A DNA stretch of 64,000 nt from Brevibacillus sp. (GTDB lineage: Bacteria > Bacillota > Bacilli > Brevibacillales > Brevibacillaceae). A program made the translations under genes and the position numbers. Within the stretch, counting starts at the first letter, position 1, and every line of letters begins with the position of its first letter. Under the pieces are notes generated by a model. The model saw only the letters and a program-made list of their open reading frames with translations. It was not told the origin of the DNA and did not search any database. The stretch spans positions 1 through 64,000 of the forward strand of contig JACDOF010000004.1 in assembly GCA_017656235.1 (NCBI GenBank), written 5' to 3'. Shown here in pieces: positions 1 through 6,718 of the stretch.

Positions 1-2
1 AA

Positions 3-1343
3 ATGGGCATCCGGCCAGAAGTGGCGTATGCGCAGGCTGCGAAGGAGACAGCATTCGGACGATTCGGCGGCGTGGTGACACGCGATCACCACAACTGGTG
101 CGGGCTGAAAACGACACAAGGCGGCAGCAACAGCGATCCTTACGCCCACGCAAAATTCCCGGATGATGAAGTGGGGGTACTGGCTCACCTACAGCATTTG
201 GCCCTGTACGCGGGCGTGGAAGTCACGGGGCGTATCGTAGACCCCCGGCACTTCTCGTCCATCGAAGGGACGGCCCCGACAGTGGAAGCGTTGGGCGGCA
301 AGTGGGCACCGGCGGCAGACTATGGCCAGTCGATTGTACGGGACTATTTGGCCGGGCTTCTCAGCACCAAAGTATCCACACCGCCTGTGGATAGACCTGT
401 GGAACATTGGGCGCAGAAGGACCATGATGAACTGAGGGCGGCCGGATACCTCCTGGATGATCACACCGGAACATTGGATGAGCCAGCATCGAAAGGAATC
501 GTTTTCGCGTTGGCCAATCGGCTCCGAAAAGAGATAGAGAATCGACCGCCAGCCGAGCCAGAGCAACCACAGGAGCCAACAGAGCCGCAGGAACCAGAAG
601 AACCGGAACAGCCGACCGATCCTGAGCCGGAACCTGAACAGCCGCAAAACTACCCTCCGTGCTATCTTGGGATTCCAGGCGTTCCGTGCATTCGCGAAGA
701 TGGAACAATCGATTGGAAGGGCCAAGAGCCTGCGCCGGGATATGAAGAACCTGGGCCTCAACCACAGCCCGATCTTCCCACCTGGGAAGAGACGATTGAG
801 CGTGTGAAAGATGCTGCGGTCATGGTGTGGGGAACTGGATACGGCAGTGGTTTCGTCTATCGAGGGAAATACGTCATCACTGCGCGGCACAACATCGACG
901 AATCAGATCGTCAGGACGAGCACCCAGGTTTCTTCGACAACATCCGAGTTTGGTTCAGAGACGGACGAAGGGACGGAAAAGCGAAGTTAGTGGGCGTGCA
1001 CCCAGAGGCTGATCTTGCGGTGTACGAGCTGACCAACTACACAGATGAGCCGTCGCTTCCGCTCTATGAAGGGCCGTTACAGATCGGTATGGAGATCGGT
1101 GTCGTCGGCCATCAGCAGGGGATTGACTGGGCCGACAAGCGAGGTATGATCACCGAACTATCATCGGAATATCGTCCGTGGGCTTTCCGCCATGTGACGG
1201 AACCAGATACCGAGAAAGGGAACAGTGGCGGCCCCGTGTTCGATCAGTGGGGAAATGTATGCGGCATCCACATCGGCTACGGCGGCTGCGCAACGAACTT
1301 GACGTTGTTCCGGGACTGGATTGCCGAACGTGCTACCCGATGA
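3..1343 (+). CDS. Phage lysin-like glucosaminidase / trypsin-fold fusion (5' end may be missing)
   Basis: Residues 1 to about 80 resemble an endo-beta-N-acetylglucosaminidase domain of phage lysins and autolysins, which cleaves peptidoglycan glycan strands. Residues about 130-175 look like the short helical module often attached to such lysins. A Pro/Glu-rich linker (about 180-265) follows, then a trypsin-fold domain. The domain has the expected triad: His in ITARHN (about 296), Asp in EADLAVYEL (about 337) and Ser in GNSGGP (about 407). A reading start exists at base 3, but the window edge hides the region upstream, so the protein may be longer and the glucosaminidase domain incomplete. The gene is followed by a terminator and then by the recombinase. 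A lysin carrying an intact serine-protease domain is unusual; the protease substrate is unknown. Confidence 0.7.
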   Translation: MGIRPEVAYAQAAKETAFGRFGGVVTRDHHNWCGLKTTQGGSNSDPYAHAKFPDDEVGVLAHLQHLALYAGVEVTGRIVDPRHFSSIEGTAPTVEALGGKWAPAADYGQSIVRDYLAGLLSTKVSTPPVDRPVEHWAQKDHDELRAAGYLLDDHTGTLDEPASKGIVFALANRLRKEIENRPPAEPEQPQEPTEPQEPEEPEQPTDPEPEPEQPQNYPPCYLGIPGVPCIREDGTIDWKGQEPAPGYEEPGPQPQPDLPTWEETIERVKDAAVMVWGTGYGSGFVYRGKYVITARHNIDESDRQDEHPGFFDNIRVWFRDGRRDGKAKLVGVHPEADLAVYELTNYTDEPSLPLYEGPLQIGMEIGVVGHQQGIDWADKRGMITELSSEYRPWAFRHVTEPDTEKGNSGGPVFDQWGNVCGIHIGYGGCATNLTLFRDWIAERATR

Positions 1344-1349
1344 AAAACG

Positions 1350-1386
1350 AAACCCTCCGGCTTAATCGCTGGAGGGCGATTTTTTG
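1350..1386 (+). terminator. Intrinsic terminator after the lysin gene
   Basis: The arms CCCTCC (1353-1358) and GGAGGG (1371-1376) pair, and a T-rich run follows. Confidence 0.85.
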
Positions 1387-1419
1387 TGCTTGATTAGCGA
1401 AAGCAAGTCCCTCCTACCG

Positions 1420-1428
1420 TGGTATAAT
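1420..1428 (+). promoter_or_regulatory. Extended -10 promoter of the recombinase gene
   Basis: TGG-TATAAT is a perfect extended -10 box, 40 bases before the recombinase start. No good -35 is seen at 17 bases. This looks like a housekeeping sigma-A promoter; I did not find a convincing sigma-E or sigma-K promoter here. Confidence 0.65.
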
Positions 1429-1467
1429 CGTATGTAACCATTTGCGGAGCTACGGGAGGATGGGCGT

Positions 1468-2958
1468 ATGGGAAAGGACTATGCAGTATATGTGCGGGTC
1501 TCAACGGACAAAGACGAACAAGTATCCTCTATAGAGAACCAGATCGACATTTGCAGGAACTGGTTAGAACGTAATGGTTTTGAGTGGGATGAAAATTGTG
1601 TCTATAAAGATGAAGGAATAAGCGGAACGATCTTTTTAGATCGTCCTGCAATCCAGTTAATCCTGGAGAAGGCAAAGAAGAAAGAAATCAAAATGGCCGT
1701 GTTCAAGTCGATCTCCCGCCTTGCCCGCGACCTGAAAGACTCTCTGGAGATTCGGGAGGTTCTTCTTGCCCACGGCGTTCGTATTATCTCCGTAGAGGAA
1801 GGGTACGACTCCAACAAAGCCGGTAAAAACGATATGTCGTTCGAACTGTGGTCTATGTTCTCGGCGCAATACAGCCGGACGATCAGTGCGGGTGTGTCGG
1901 CGTCCCTGGCTGCCAAAGTTCGACGCGGCGAACATATAGGCAAAACACCATACGGCTACAATAAAGTAGGCGGAAAACTGGTCATAGACGAGGACGAGGC
2001 CAAGGTAGTTCGGATGATCTTCACCTGGTACAACCAGGGATGGGGATACAAGAGGATCGCCAACGAATTAAATCGAATGGGAATCCCCTCGAAAACCTCC
2101 GCTGTCTGGCAGTACACATCGATACATAGGATTATCCATAATCCTCTGTACTGCGGCGACTTTGTGTTCAACCAGTATAATACGGTAAAAATCGGCGGGA
2201 AAAAGAAGCAGATACGAAACCCACACGAACAGTGGATCATCTTCCGTGATCACCACCCTTGCATCATCAGCCGTGAAGAGTGGAGCAGGGCAAACAATCA
2301 GGACAAGAAGAAGTCACGCAAAAAGGCATCGCTATGGAACGAGTTCCGAGGAATAGCCGTTTGTGGGGTATGCGGATCAAACATGGTGGTTCACACTTCG
2401 GGGAATAAAAGAACAAGCGGAGAATACAGCCGTTGGAGCTACCTGAAGTGCAGTCAGTATCGACGGGCTGGCCTGGCCGGATGTGTGAATCATGCGCCGA
2501 TACGCTACGAAGAATTCAGAGAACTGGTGATAGGTCGTCTATTGGAAGAAGGACAGAGCGTATCGCTCAACTTCACAAGCGACTTTGAGAAGCGTAGAAA
2601 CGAGGAACTTGCTCAGGTCAAGAAACAATTGAATCAGGCGCAGACCAAGAAAAAAGGGCTTCTCGATTTATACTTGGATCACCTGATCGACAAGGCTGAG
2701 TTTGAAGAAAAGCGGTTTGAGCTTGACGCTGTGATCCAGCAGTGTGAAGACCGTATCTTCCTTTTAGAAAACCAAGCCTATACAGAATCCAATGTTAGAA
2801 CAATTGCAGAGGCGTTCAACGCTTTAGAGGATCAAAACCAAGACCTCTACATCACATTCAAAAAGCTCATCAAACAGTTAGTCGTCCATCCAGACGGAGT
2901 GATCGACTTCGAATATACATTCCAGGCACAACCTGTTTCCTCCATTGGTACACATTAG
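1468..2958 (+). CDS. Large serine recombinase (prophage integrase)
   Basis: A 496-residue site-specific recombinase that integrates and excises the element by a serine-linked double-strand break. The N-terminal resolvase domain carries the catalytic serine in YVRVST (Ser12) and the conserved SRLARD arginines. A recombinase domain follows, then a zinc ribbon (CGVCG near 299, further cysteines near 327-340) and a coiled coil (about 375-440). The length is typical of large serine integrases such as SpoIVCA of skin and SprA of SPbeta. GGGAGG precedes the ATG by about 10 bases. The stop codon (2956-2958) lies within sequence that also encodes the C-terminus of GerE, so the last residues are probably specified by the host side of the junction. 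A separate recombination directionality factor is not visible here. Confidence 0.93.
   Translation: MGKDYAVYVRVSTDKDEQVSSIENQIDICRNWLERNGFEWDENCVYKDEGISGTIFLDRPAIQLILEKAKKKEIKMAVFKSISRLARDLKDSLEIREVLLAHGVRIISVEEGYDSNKAGKNDMSFELWSMFSAQYSRTISAGVSASLAAKVRRGEHIGKTPYGYNKVGGKLVIDEDEAKVVRMIFTWYNQGWGYKRIANELNRMGIPSKTSAVWQYTSIHRIIHNPLYCGDFVFNQYNTVKIGGKKKQIRNPHEQWIIFRDHHPCIISREEWSRANNQDKKKSRKKASLWNEFRGIAVCGVCGSNMVVHTSGNKRTSGEYSRWSYLKCSQYRRAGLAGCVNHAPIRYEEFRELVIGRLLEEGQSVSLNFTSDFEKRRNEELAQVKKQLNQAQTKKKGLLDLYLDHLIDKAEFEEKRFELDAVIQQCEDRIFLLENQAYTESNVRTIAEAFNALEDQNQDLYITFKKLIKQLVVHPDGVIDFEYTFQAQPVSSIGTH
2944..2953. other. Probable attachment site (attR) junction in gerE
   Basis: GerE-like coding begins at CAC 2951-2953 and cannot be followed further left: the codons before it read Pro-Leu-Val rather than the Val-Arg-Asn expected in GerE. 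The crossover should be at or just before this point. Serine integrases usually use a 2-base core; the exact core cannot be fixed without the left end of the element. Confidence 0.65.
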
Positions 2959-3040
2959 AAATGTGATGCAAAAACTCGGGGTTAAAGGCCGGTCTCAGGC
3001 GGTAGTCGAACTAGTTCGACTTGGACAATTAAAAATTTGA
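2951..3040 (+). pseudogene. gerE: 3' fragment of gerE, late mother-cell regulator, split by the prophage
   Basis: Twenty-nine codons and a stop encode HIRNVMQKL-GVKGRSQAVVEL-VRLGQLKI. B. subtilis GerE ends with HISNAMQKL-GVKGRSQAVVEL-LRMGELEL, the same length from the His onward and identical through QKLGVKGRSQAVVEL. GerE is a small LuxR-type DNA-binding protein made under sigma-K that switches on late coat genes. The break falls in the second helix of the helix-turn-helix, so neither half could bind DNA. The location, upstream of racE/murI and gerM, agrees with the B. subtilis gene order. The 5' part of gerE should lie beyond the left end of the prophage. The gene may be restored by excision rather than dead. 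Confidence 0.88.
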
Positions 3041-3055
3041 GCCGTGTCCACCCAC

Positions 3056-3097
3056 CCTCCCTGCTCCTTTCCAGAGGAAGGGAGGTTTTTGTTTTTT
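3056..3097 (+). terminator. Intrinsic terminator of gerE
   Basis: CCTCCCT (3056-3062) pairs with AGGGAGG (3079-3085), extended by TCCT/AGGA, and is followed by a T-rich run. It is retained downstream of the split gene and lies between convergent genes. Confidence 0.85.
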
Positions 3098-3099
3098 CA

Positions 3100-3906
3100 T
3101 CAGCGGCTGCCGGCCAGGTCCTCGAGGGTGTACTTTACTTCTGAAAAATTGCGAATAATCATCTCTTCGCGTATGCGGTTGCCAGTCCGTTTGTCGATGA
3201 CCAACCGCCATATCTCGTTTTCGCGGTAGTTTTTTCCCGCCTGCTGCAAAAAACGGTGATTTCGTTCCTGGATGTGATAAGAGAACGGCCATTCTCGTTC
3301 GCTGCAGACTGCCCCTTTCAGGTGTTTGTCGGTCAGCCAGACCCTGAACTGAAACACCTGATCGGTCGGATTGAAAAAGCGCAGGTCAATAAAGTTGTAA
3401 AAGACGCTGGCCCCGCTGCCAAAGGGCAGTACCCGCTGATCGTCAGGAAAGGGGTCAAACTGGTGATGATGGCGCTCCACGACCGTAAGCGGTGTATGCA
3501 ATGCCATCCAGTACAGCAGATTGGCCAGTTGACAAATCCCGCCGCCGATCCCGGTGATCACTTCTCCCTGGGATAGCAGCAGCCCCTCGATGTAGCCTTT
3601 TTGTCTGGTCGTTTTGCCGACCATTTTCCAAAACGAAAAGGTTTCGCCGGGGCGAATCAGAATGCCGTCAATGGCGAGCCGGGCGATGCGAAGGTTGCAG
3701 ATTTTGTTTTCCTGCAGTTGGGGGTCGGTTGCCCCCAGCCTTCGATGCAAGAGCGACTGGTGCTTCTTTATCGTATAAGGGAGATTGTCAGGCTGTCGCT
3801 CTCTGGCGAAGCGCGTCCGCTGAACCAGATCGCGCAAGTGTCGAAAACTTCGCCGTTGAAATATTCGAGCGTGGTAGAAAAACGGATGAATCTTCGACAG
3901 TTGCAC
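3100..3906 (-). CDS. VanW family protein
   Basis: A 268-residue protein with the VanW core: the block PGETFSFWKMVG near residue 88, the block GIGGGICQLANLLY near 116 and the HHHQFDPFP block near 144. VanW occurs in some vancomycin-resistance clusters and widely in Bacilli and Clostridia. Its biochemical role is not established, and its presence does not imply resistance: no vanA/B, vanH or vanX is here. The start is GTG, with GAGGAG about 10 bases upstream. No signal peptide is evident. It faces the split gerE and shares the intergenic terminator region. Confidence 0.85.
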   Translation of the reverse strand: MQLSKIHPFFYHARIFQRRSFRHLRDLVQRTRFARERQPDNLPYTIKKHQSLLHRRLGATDPQLQENKICNLRIARLAIDGILIRPGETFSFWKMVGKTTRQKGYIEGLLLSQGEVITGIGGGICQLANLLYWMALHTPLTVVERHHHQFDPFPDDQRVLPFGSGASVFYNFIDLRFFNPTDQVFQFRVWLTDKHLKGAVCSEREWPFSYHIQERNHRFLQQAGKNYRENEIWRLVIDKRTGNRIREEMIIRNFSEVKYTLEDLAGSR

Positions 3907-4028
3907 AGCACTCCACTCCTCGCGAGAAAATGAATGGATAAGGGCAGGTAGGTCTCAACCTATGTGCGTATAGGGCTGGGGACCCGGATTATGGGAGAGG
4001 CAAACTTGGGCAATTGATTCAAAAATAA

Positions 4029-4057
4029 TCGAAATTTCATGTTCATTGTGGTAGAAT
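4029..4057 (+). promoter_or_regulatory. Promoter for the antitoxin RNA
   Basis: TCGAAA, a 17-base spacer and TAGAAT preceded by TGG (extended -10) give a plausible sigma-A promoter pointing toward the 3' end of the small toxin gene. Confidence 0.55.
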
Positions 4058-4063
4058 CGTTTC

Positions 4064-4253
4064 TGTGATGTATCTTGATCCGTACCAAAATGGTTATGAA
4101 CAGCAGCATCAGGGTATACACATAGTAAAGACCGACAGGTGCTGCACCACCTGACGGCCCTGTACAATAGTCGTTCCACCGGACGGGGCGGCTCGCATGT
4201 GCAGGCAAGGTGACCTCCCTGCTCCGTCAAGCAACAAGGGAGGTCACTTTTTT
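4064..4253 (+). ncRNA. Candidate antisense antitoxin RNA (RatA/SR-like)
   Basis: A transcript of about 190 bases is predicted between the promoter at 4029-4057 and a strong terminator at 4210-4255. It has no convincing coding frame. Its 3' part is complementary to the end of the toxin mRNA running on the other strand; the predicted overlap is about 120 bases. This is the arrangement of txpA/ratA and bsrG/SR4 in B. subtilis. The RNA is inferred from sequence signals only. This also accounts for the 337-base gap between vanW and the toxin gene. Confidence 0.5.
4132..4157 (-). terminator. Possible terminator of the toxin mRNA
   Basis: On the minus strand CCGTCAGGTG pairs with CACCTGTCGG around a 6-base loop, followed by the weak tail TCTTTACT. 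It would end a toxin transcript of about 250 bases. Confidence 0.45.
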
Positions 4254-4255
4254 TT
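4210..4255 (+). terminator. Strong intrinsic terminator of the antisense RNA
   Basis: An 11-base perfect stem, GTGACCTCCCT (4210-4220) with AGGGAGGTCAC (4237-4247), is followed by eight T on the + strand. It overlaps the toxin stop codon. Confidence 0.8.
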
Positions 4256-4324
4256 GGCTGAGAACAGGAGTACGATCAGTGTGCCAAATGCGAACATCAG
4301 ACTAAATGCCTCGTACACTGTCAT
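4244..4324 (-). CDS. Small hydrophobic type I toxin (BsrG/TxpA/holin-like toxin family)
   Basis: A 26-residue peptide begins MTVYEAFSLMFAFGTLIVLL and ends in FSAKKK. The MTVYE start, single hydrophobic segment and lysine-rich tail match the short membrane toxins of Bacilli: B. subtilis BsrG begins MTVYESL and ends QKKK. An excellent ribosome site, GGGGGTGA, lies 5 bases before the ATG. An extended -10 promoter lies about 70 bases upstream. Such peptides act at the cell membrane and are controlled by an antisense RNA, for which signals are present on the other strand. At 26 residues it is shorter than BsrG (38), TxpA (59) and BsrE (30). Confidence 0.75.
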   Translation of the reverse strand: MTVYEAFSLMFAFGTLIVLLFSAKKK

Positions 4325-4395
4325 GGCTTCACCCCCTTTCATGCGGGGATGAGCCGACTCTGTCCTCAAGGAGCCGAGTCTATTGTACATGGTAA

Positions 4396-4404
4396 ATTAT
4401 AGCA
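4396..4404 (-). promoter_or_regulatory. Extended -10 promoter of the toxin gene
   Basis: Reading the minus strand, TGC-TATAAT is a perfect extended -10. Transcription would start near 4389 and leave a leader of about 65 bases. Confidence 0.65.
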
Positions 4405-4537
4405 CGATTAACAGTTTCGTTACATCCCGCAGGACAAGAAAAATGTTTCACAAACTCCGTTAAAAGGAGAAAACGTGAAACGCCGCACGAAAAAGGGGAT
4501 GCGGCTAACAGCATGATATCAAGAATTCAAAGGGACA

Positions 4538-4583
4538 GAAAAACACTCCGCTACGTGCGCTGCGTCGAATGCGGAGTGTTTCT
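4538..4583 (-). terminator. Terminator of the superoxide dismutase gene
   Basis: AAACACTCCGC (4541-4551) pairs with GCGGAGTGTTT (4571-4581). On the minus strand the hairpin runs into a T-run. Confidence 0.8.
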
Positions 4584-4590
4584 TCGTTCT

Positions 4591-5544
4591 TTAAAAGGGC
4601 TGCCAGCGCAATCTGCGCGCCTGCAAATAGCGATCCTGCACGTGCGGCCAGTTGACCACATTCCACCAGGCATCGATGTATTCACCCCGTCTGTTCTGAT
4701 ACTTGAGAAAATAAGCGTGCTCCCACACGTCCAGGACGAGCAGGGGAATGCTCTCCCATTGTGTCAGGTTTTGATGTTTTTCCCCTTGAAGGATCGTCGT
4801 TCGTTGGGCGCGCGGAGACCAGACCAGGAGGGCCCAACCGCCACCTTCCACTTTCTCGGCGGCCATGGAGAAGTGGCGCTTGAACGAATCAAACGAACCA
4901 AAGTCACGGATGATCTGTTCGGCCAGCTCCCCGTTCGGCCCCCCTCCCCCATCGGGGCTCATCACCTGCCAATAAATCGTGTGCAGGTAGTGACCGGCTC
5001 CATGAAACGCCGCTTCCCGCTCCCAGTGTTTGAGCAGCTCAAAGTCGTTGGCTGCTCGAGCCTGCTCCAGCATTTTCTCTGCTTTGTTCAATCCTTCCAC
5101 GTAGTTGCGGTGCAGAATATCATGATGAATCCGGGTCGTTTCAGCATCCAGGTAGGGTTCCAGCGCATCGTAAGCGTACGGGAGGGGCGGCAGGCTGTGT
5201 TCGCCGATCGGGACAGGCCGGTTGATCGGCACAGGTTGACGGATGGAACTGCTCGCTGTAACGAGCTGATGCCGGGGTTCCGTCAGCTTATCTTTGATCT
5301 GCCTTAGAAAGTGATGAAAATGTCGTTGTATCTCTTCCGCCTTTTTCGTCAGGCGAAGGATTTCTTGTTCGTTTTCATTCTTTTTCAAGAGCGTCTTTGC
5401 TCTGCGGCCGATGTCGGCAAATGCGCCGGAAAACTGCGCCAAATCGCGTTCGTAGTGCTCGCTTTCAGGCTTTTTGCGCAGATACTCGACCCACTGATTC
5501 CCCCACTGACTCCAGTCGATCAACTGCCTTATGGTTTGTTTCAA
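4591..5544 (-). CDS. sodF: Fe/Mn superoxide dismutase with N-terminal extension (SodF-like)
   Basis: Residues about 118-317 form a complete Fe/Mn superoxide dismutase, which converts superoxide to hydrogen peroxide and oxygen. The start PLPYAYDALEPYLD is typical. The four metal ligands are present: His140 (IHHDILH), His188 (YLHTIYW), Asp272 and His276 (DVWEHAYF). Residues 1-115 are an added, mainly helical, charged segment that may form a coiled coil, followed by a proline-rich linker; B. subtilis SodF has a comparable extension. No signal peptide is seen. The gene is transcribed alone, away from murI, with its own terminator. Metal choice cannot be decided by eye. Confidence 0.92.
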   Translation of the reverse strand: MKQTIRQLIDWSQWGNQWVEYLRKKPESEHYERDLAQFSGAFADIGRRAKTLLKKNENEQEILRLTKKAEEIQRHFHHFLRQIKDKLTEPRHQLVTASSSIRQPVPINRPVPIGEHSLPPLPYAYDALEPYLDAETTRIHHDILHRNYVEGLNKAEKMLEQARAANDFELLKHWEREAAFHGAGHYLHTIYWQVMSPDGGGGPNGELAEQIIRDFGSFDSFKRHFSMAAEKVEGGGWALLVWSPRAQRTTILQGEKHQNLTQWESIPLLVLDVWEHAYFLKYQNRRGEYIDAWWNVVNWPHVQDRYLQARRLRWQPF

Positions 5545-5689
5545 CGTGATTCCTCCTCCTTTGGTTCCTTTCTCACTATATGAACGGAGCCCATCAGGGG
5601 TTCAACCGACCAATCGGAGTGGATTTGGAAAATGTGCCTCAGTGGGAAAAAGAGGATGGCAGGAGGGGGATGTCAATCGCGTCGACCAT

Positions 5690-5698
5690 TGGTAAAAT
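5690..5698 (+). promoter_or_regulatory. Extended -10 promoter of murI
   Basis: TGG-TAAAAT is an extended -10, with TGTCAA 16 bases further upstream as a weak -35. It lies 75 bases before the murI start. Confidence 0.5.
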
Positions 5699-5772
5699 GA
5701 GGTTGCCTGGCGCTCTCAGCCGGCATAAGGTAGTAGAACGGATCCAATCCCAACAAAAAGGAGACTCCATGC

Positions 5773-6606
5773 ATGGGGAAACAGCAAGCAATCGGTATCA
5801 TCGACTCGGGTGTCGGCGGGTTAACCGTGGCACGTGAGGTGATTCGCCAGTTGCCGCGGGAGCAGATCGTCTATTTTGGTGATAACGCCAGGTGTCCTTA
5901 CGGTTCACGGTCTGTCGAGGAAATCCGCATGTTTACCAACCAGATGGTTCAGTTTGTCCAGTGCTATCCGATAAAGGCGCTGGTCATCGCCTGCAACACG
6001 GCGGCAGCCGTGGTTTTGGAAGAGGTGCGGGAGCAAACCGCCGTTCCGGTGATCGGTGTGATCGAACCGGGAGCGAGAGCGGCGATTTCTGCCTCACGCA
6101 TGGGCAGAATCGGTATTATCGGGACGGAGACGACGATTCGGGTAGGGGCCTATCAACGGGTGCTGCATCGGCTGAAACCAGATTTGTACACGGTAGGGAT
6201 GGCCTGCCCGTCGTTCGTCCCGCTTGTGGAGAGCGGGATGTATCATGCACCGGAAGCGCGCCGCATTGTGGAGGAAACGATTGCTCCGCTTGTTCACGAG
6301 GAATTGGATACGCTGATCCTGGGATGTACTCATTATCCCCTGTTGGCGCCGCTGATTGAACAGGTGATCGGCGGCGAGGTTACGCTGATCAGTTCGGCGG
6401 AGGAGACGGCCCGCGAGCTGAGTGCCCTGCTGTCGCTGCACGATTTGCACGCGGAGGATACGACAGAGAAGCCCAAACACCGCTTTTTTACCAGCGGTGA
6501 TGAGCAAATCTTCCGGCAGATTGGGGAAGAATGGCTGGGCTTTGCCATTGACGTGGAGGCGAAGTCACTGGAGGAGATCGTTCCCGCAGCCTCATCGAAC
6601 TGGTAA
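5773..6606 (+). CDS. murI: Glutamate racemase
   Basis: Interconverts L- and D-glutamate in the cytoplasm, supplying D-Glu for peptidoglycan (and for poly-gamma-glutamate where made). The 277-residue protein has the family signatures GIIDSGVGGLTVA at the N-terminus, ACNTA with the first catalytic cysteine (about residue 76) and GCTHYPLL with the second (about 187). Full length. GGAG lies 8-12 bases before the ATG at 5773; the ATG four bases earlier is out of frame. In B. subtilis this gene (racE) follows gerE and precedes gerM, as here once the insertions are discounted. Confidence 0.96.
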   Translation: MGKQQAIGIIDSGVGGLTVAREVIRQLPREQIVYFGDNARCPYGSRSVEEIRMFTNQMVQFVQCYPIKALVIACNTAAAVVLEEVREQTAVPVIGVIEPGARAAISASRMGRIGIIGTETTIRVGAYQRVLHRLKPDLYTVGMACPSFVPLVESGMYHAPEARRIVEETIAPLVHEELDTLILGCTHYPLLAPLIEQVIGGEVTLISSAEETARELSALLSLHDLHAEDTTEKPKHRFFTSGDEQIFRQIGEEWLGFAIDVEAKSLEEIVPAASSNW

Positions 6607-6718
6607 CGGCCGGCGGCCAGCGGGGATAAGCGCTCTTTTCTTTTTGGACAGATACGCATAAACCCAAGCCCTGCTCGTATACATGGTAGTACAAAGTGTG
6701 TCGAGGAGGATGGGAATA

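Larger units (their letters stand above)
1..2950. mobile_element. Right end of a prophage inserted in gerE
   Basis: This is the terminal part of an integrated element whose left part lies outside the window. It holds a lysin-like gene and a large serine recombinase, both on the + strand, and stops where a C-terminal fragment of gerE begins. An integrase gene abutting the attachment site is the usual phage layout. The boundary is inferred from the point at which GerE homology starts, about base 2951. Element type (prophage rather than a skin-like remnant) is inferred from the lysin. Confidence 0.8.

Noticed and set aside
3100-3906. Vancomycin resistance
   Set aside because: VanW alone is widespread and no other van gene is present.
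3960-4208. Minus-strand frame of 82 codons with one hydrophobic stretch
   Set aside because: No ribosome site, and it lies across the predicted antisense RNA and hairpins. A real second toxin gene would need better signals.
5580-5837. 85-codon frame ending inside murI
   Set aside because: It overlaps the murI promoter and start in another frame and has no recognisable features.
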